The translations under genes were made by a program, and so were the position numbers. Below, piece after piece: positions 62,858-64,000 of a stretch of DNA of 64,000 nt (positions within the stretch are counted from its first letter, which is position 1; each line of letters starts with the position of its first letter). Under the pieces are notes generated by a model, which saw only the letters and a program-made list of their open reading frames with translations, was not told the DNA's origin and searched no databases. The stretch lies in NCBI RefSeq assembly GCF_028617075.1, contig NZ_JAQKGV010000012.1, positions 51,043 through 115,042 on the forward strand, read 5' to 3'. The stretch is from Rubrobacter calidifluminis. Its GTDB lineage: Bacteria > Actinomycetota > Rubrobacteria > Rubrobacterales > Rubrobacteraceae.

Positions 62858-64000
62858 TCAAGGAGAGGCAGGGAAGTCGCGCATCGCCTGCTCCAGTAGC
62901 CTGGCGCGGTCGTGCAGCCGGGCCTTGAGGTCGTAGTCGGTCGTCTCGCGCTTGCGGCGCCGGCAGCTGAGGACGCCGAGGCGCAGCCAGGACTCACGCA
63001 CAGATTCTGGGGTGGGGAAGAGCCTCTGGCCGTAGCTGGCGAGTTCTCCGACGCTGTCCATCCTGTCTCTCAGGCGTTCGTCGGACAGTATATCGCCGGT
63101 CCCGGCACCAGCGAGCTCGGAGCAGACGGAGAAGATCTCCGCCTGTTCTGGATCGGGGAAGTCCTCCTTTCGCAGGAAGAAAGGCTCCGGCAGCACCGGC
63201 GAGATCACCCCCTCGCGCAGCAGGGGCGCGGTGAGATCGGGGCGGGTGATCATAAGCGCCAGCACCTCACGGCCCGCCTGCAGATAGGGGTCGTCGGGCG
63301 GCAAACCTCCGGATGCGACCCTTCCGGAACCATCCGGCATGAGCTTTCTTCCCTCCTGCAACAGCCGCGCCGGAACGCCGAGCGCCTCGGAGGCGATCCG
63401 GACCGCCTCCCTGTGCAGTACGGGATCCCTCACCCCCCTTATCAGAGCCCGTACCTCCGGCAGGGCGCGAGAACGGCTCGCGGCATCCGCCCCGAGGTAC
63501 CGGTCGGCGATGCGTCGGATGCCGTACTCCATGACCGACACGGCGCCGGAGAGCATGGAGGAGAGCTCGGAGGCCGGGTGCGAGAGGACCCAGTCGGCCG
63601 GATCCTCTTCGAGCCGCAAAACCCTCAGGTCGAGCCCGAGCCGGGCGGAAGCAGCGGTGACCCGCTCGATGGCTCTCTCGCCCGCCACATCAGGATCGAA
63701 GAGCAGGTATATGGTGTCGGCGTGGGCGCTCAACGTCCTGAGATGAGCCTCGGTCATCGCCGTACCGAGCGTCGCCACAACGTTCTTCATCCCCCCCTGC
63801 GAGAGCAACAGGACGTCCGTATATCCCTCCACGACCACCGCCGACCGCTCCTCCCGCATCGCCCGCAGTGCCTGCGGCAGACCATAGAGAAGCTCCCGCT
63901 TGTTGAAGACCTCGGTCTCCGGCGTGTTCAGGTACTTCGGAGTCCCCTCCCCGGGCACCCGCGCCCCGAACCCCACGACCCTCCCCCGACGGTCCAGGAT
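62858..64000 (-). CDS. dnaG: DNA primase DnaG, 5' end beyond the window
   Basis: The last 380 or so residues of bacterial primase. The frame enters at the window edge (ILDRRGRVVGFGARV) and includes the TOPRIM domain: VVVEGYTDVLLLSQGG with the catalytic Glu, then LLFDPDVAGERA with the metal-binding Asp pair; family members usually have DxD here and this reads DPD. The C-terminal helicase-binding domain follows. It makes RNA primers at the replication fork. The N-terminal zinc-binding part is outside the window. Confidence 0.95.
   Translation of the reverse strand: MLDRRGRVVGFGARVPGEGTPKYLNTPETEVFNKRELLYGLPQALRAMREERSAVVVEGYTDVLLLSQGGMKNVVATLGTAMTEAHLRTLSAHADTIYLLFDPDVAGERAIERVTAASARLGLDLRVLRLEEDPADWVLSHPASELSSMLSGAVSVMEYGIRRIADRYLGADAASRSRALPEVRALIRGVRDPVLHREAVRIASEALGVPARLLQEGRKLMPDGSGRVASGGLPPDDPYLQAGREVLALMITRPDLTAPLLREGVISPVLPEPFFLRKEDFPDPEQAEIFSVCSELAGAGTGDILSDERLRDRMDSVGELASYGQRLFPTPESVRESWLRLGVLSCRRRKRETTDYDLKARLHDRARLLEQAMRDFPASP

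Overview
The window is a very GC-rich, densely packed bacterial chromosome segment. Nearly all genes are on the minus strand in long runs with 1-17 nt overlaps. Actinobacterial markers include the mIHF-type integration host factor, the order mihF-gmk-rpoZ-coaBC-metK-priA-def-fmt, a PriA without ATPase motifs, DivIVA and SepF. Features unlike typical Actinobacteria are FtsA, PilM/N/O and glutathione-type (not mycothiol-type) formaldehyde genes. This combination fits a deep-branching actinobacterium such as Rubrobacter; that assignment is inference.

Layout. (1) 1-5.6 kb: C1 oxidation. A PQQ alcohol dehydrogenase (cut by the window edge) and its small partner gene diverge from frmA-frmB (glutathione-dependent formaldehyde dehydrogenase and S-formylglutathione hydrolase); gfa (S-hydroxymethylglutathione synthase) and an M19 dipeptidase follow. 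Together they can take methanol or another alcohol through formaldehyde to formate. (2) 5.6-25.2 kb: one long minus-strand housekeeping array, read right to left: mihF, gmk, rpoZ, coaBC, metK, priA, def, fmt, a NeuD-like acyltransferase, pilD, pilM, pilN, pilO, a PilP-like gene, aroC, aroK, aroB, then (own promoter) efp, nusB, ispA, tlyA, nadK, recN. (3) 25.3-34.9 kb: an accessory island. It holds a decayed IS701-like element and an apparent operon led by a strong promoter and a divergent TetR gene: mauE, a split MauD-like gene without its thioredoxin CxxC, two tiny Tat-exported cysteine-rich peptides, a MacB/FtsX-type ABC exporter, and two orphan Dpp-type permease genes. The island lies between pyrD and mihF, a junction that is normally pyr-pyrF-mihF in relatives, and pyrF is not there. 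This is the most novel part of the window. (4) 34.8-43.6 kb: pyrimidine operon pyrR-B-C-carA-carB-pyrK-pyrD. (5) 43.6-62.4 kb: division and cell-wall (dcw) cluster from mraZ through rsmH, ftsL, ftsI, murF, mraY, murD, ftsW, murG, murC, ftsQ, ftsA, ftsZ, pgeF, yggS, sepF, proC, yggT, divIVA, yggU and rluD; murE and murB are missing from it. (6) 62.6-64 kb: two tRNAs and the 3' part of dnaG.

The candidate undescribed system is the MauE/MauD-like plus Cys-rich peptide island. Its peptides share leader type and part of the cysteine spacing with methylamine dehydrogenase light chain. They lack tryptophan (so no TTQ cofactor), and there is no large subunit. I read it as a system for making, oxidatively folding and handling small secreted disulfide-rich peptides; function is inferred only.
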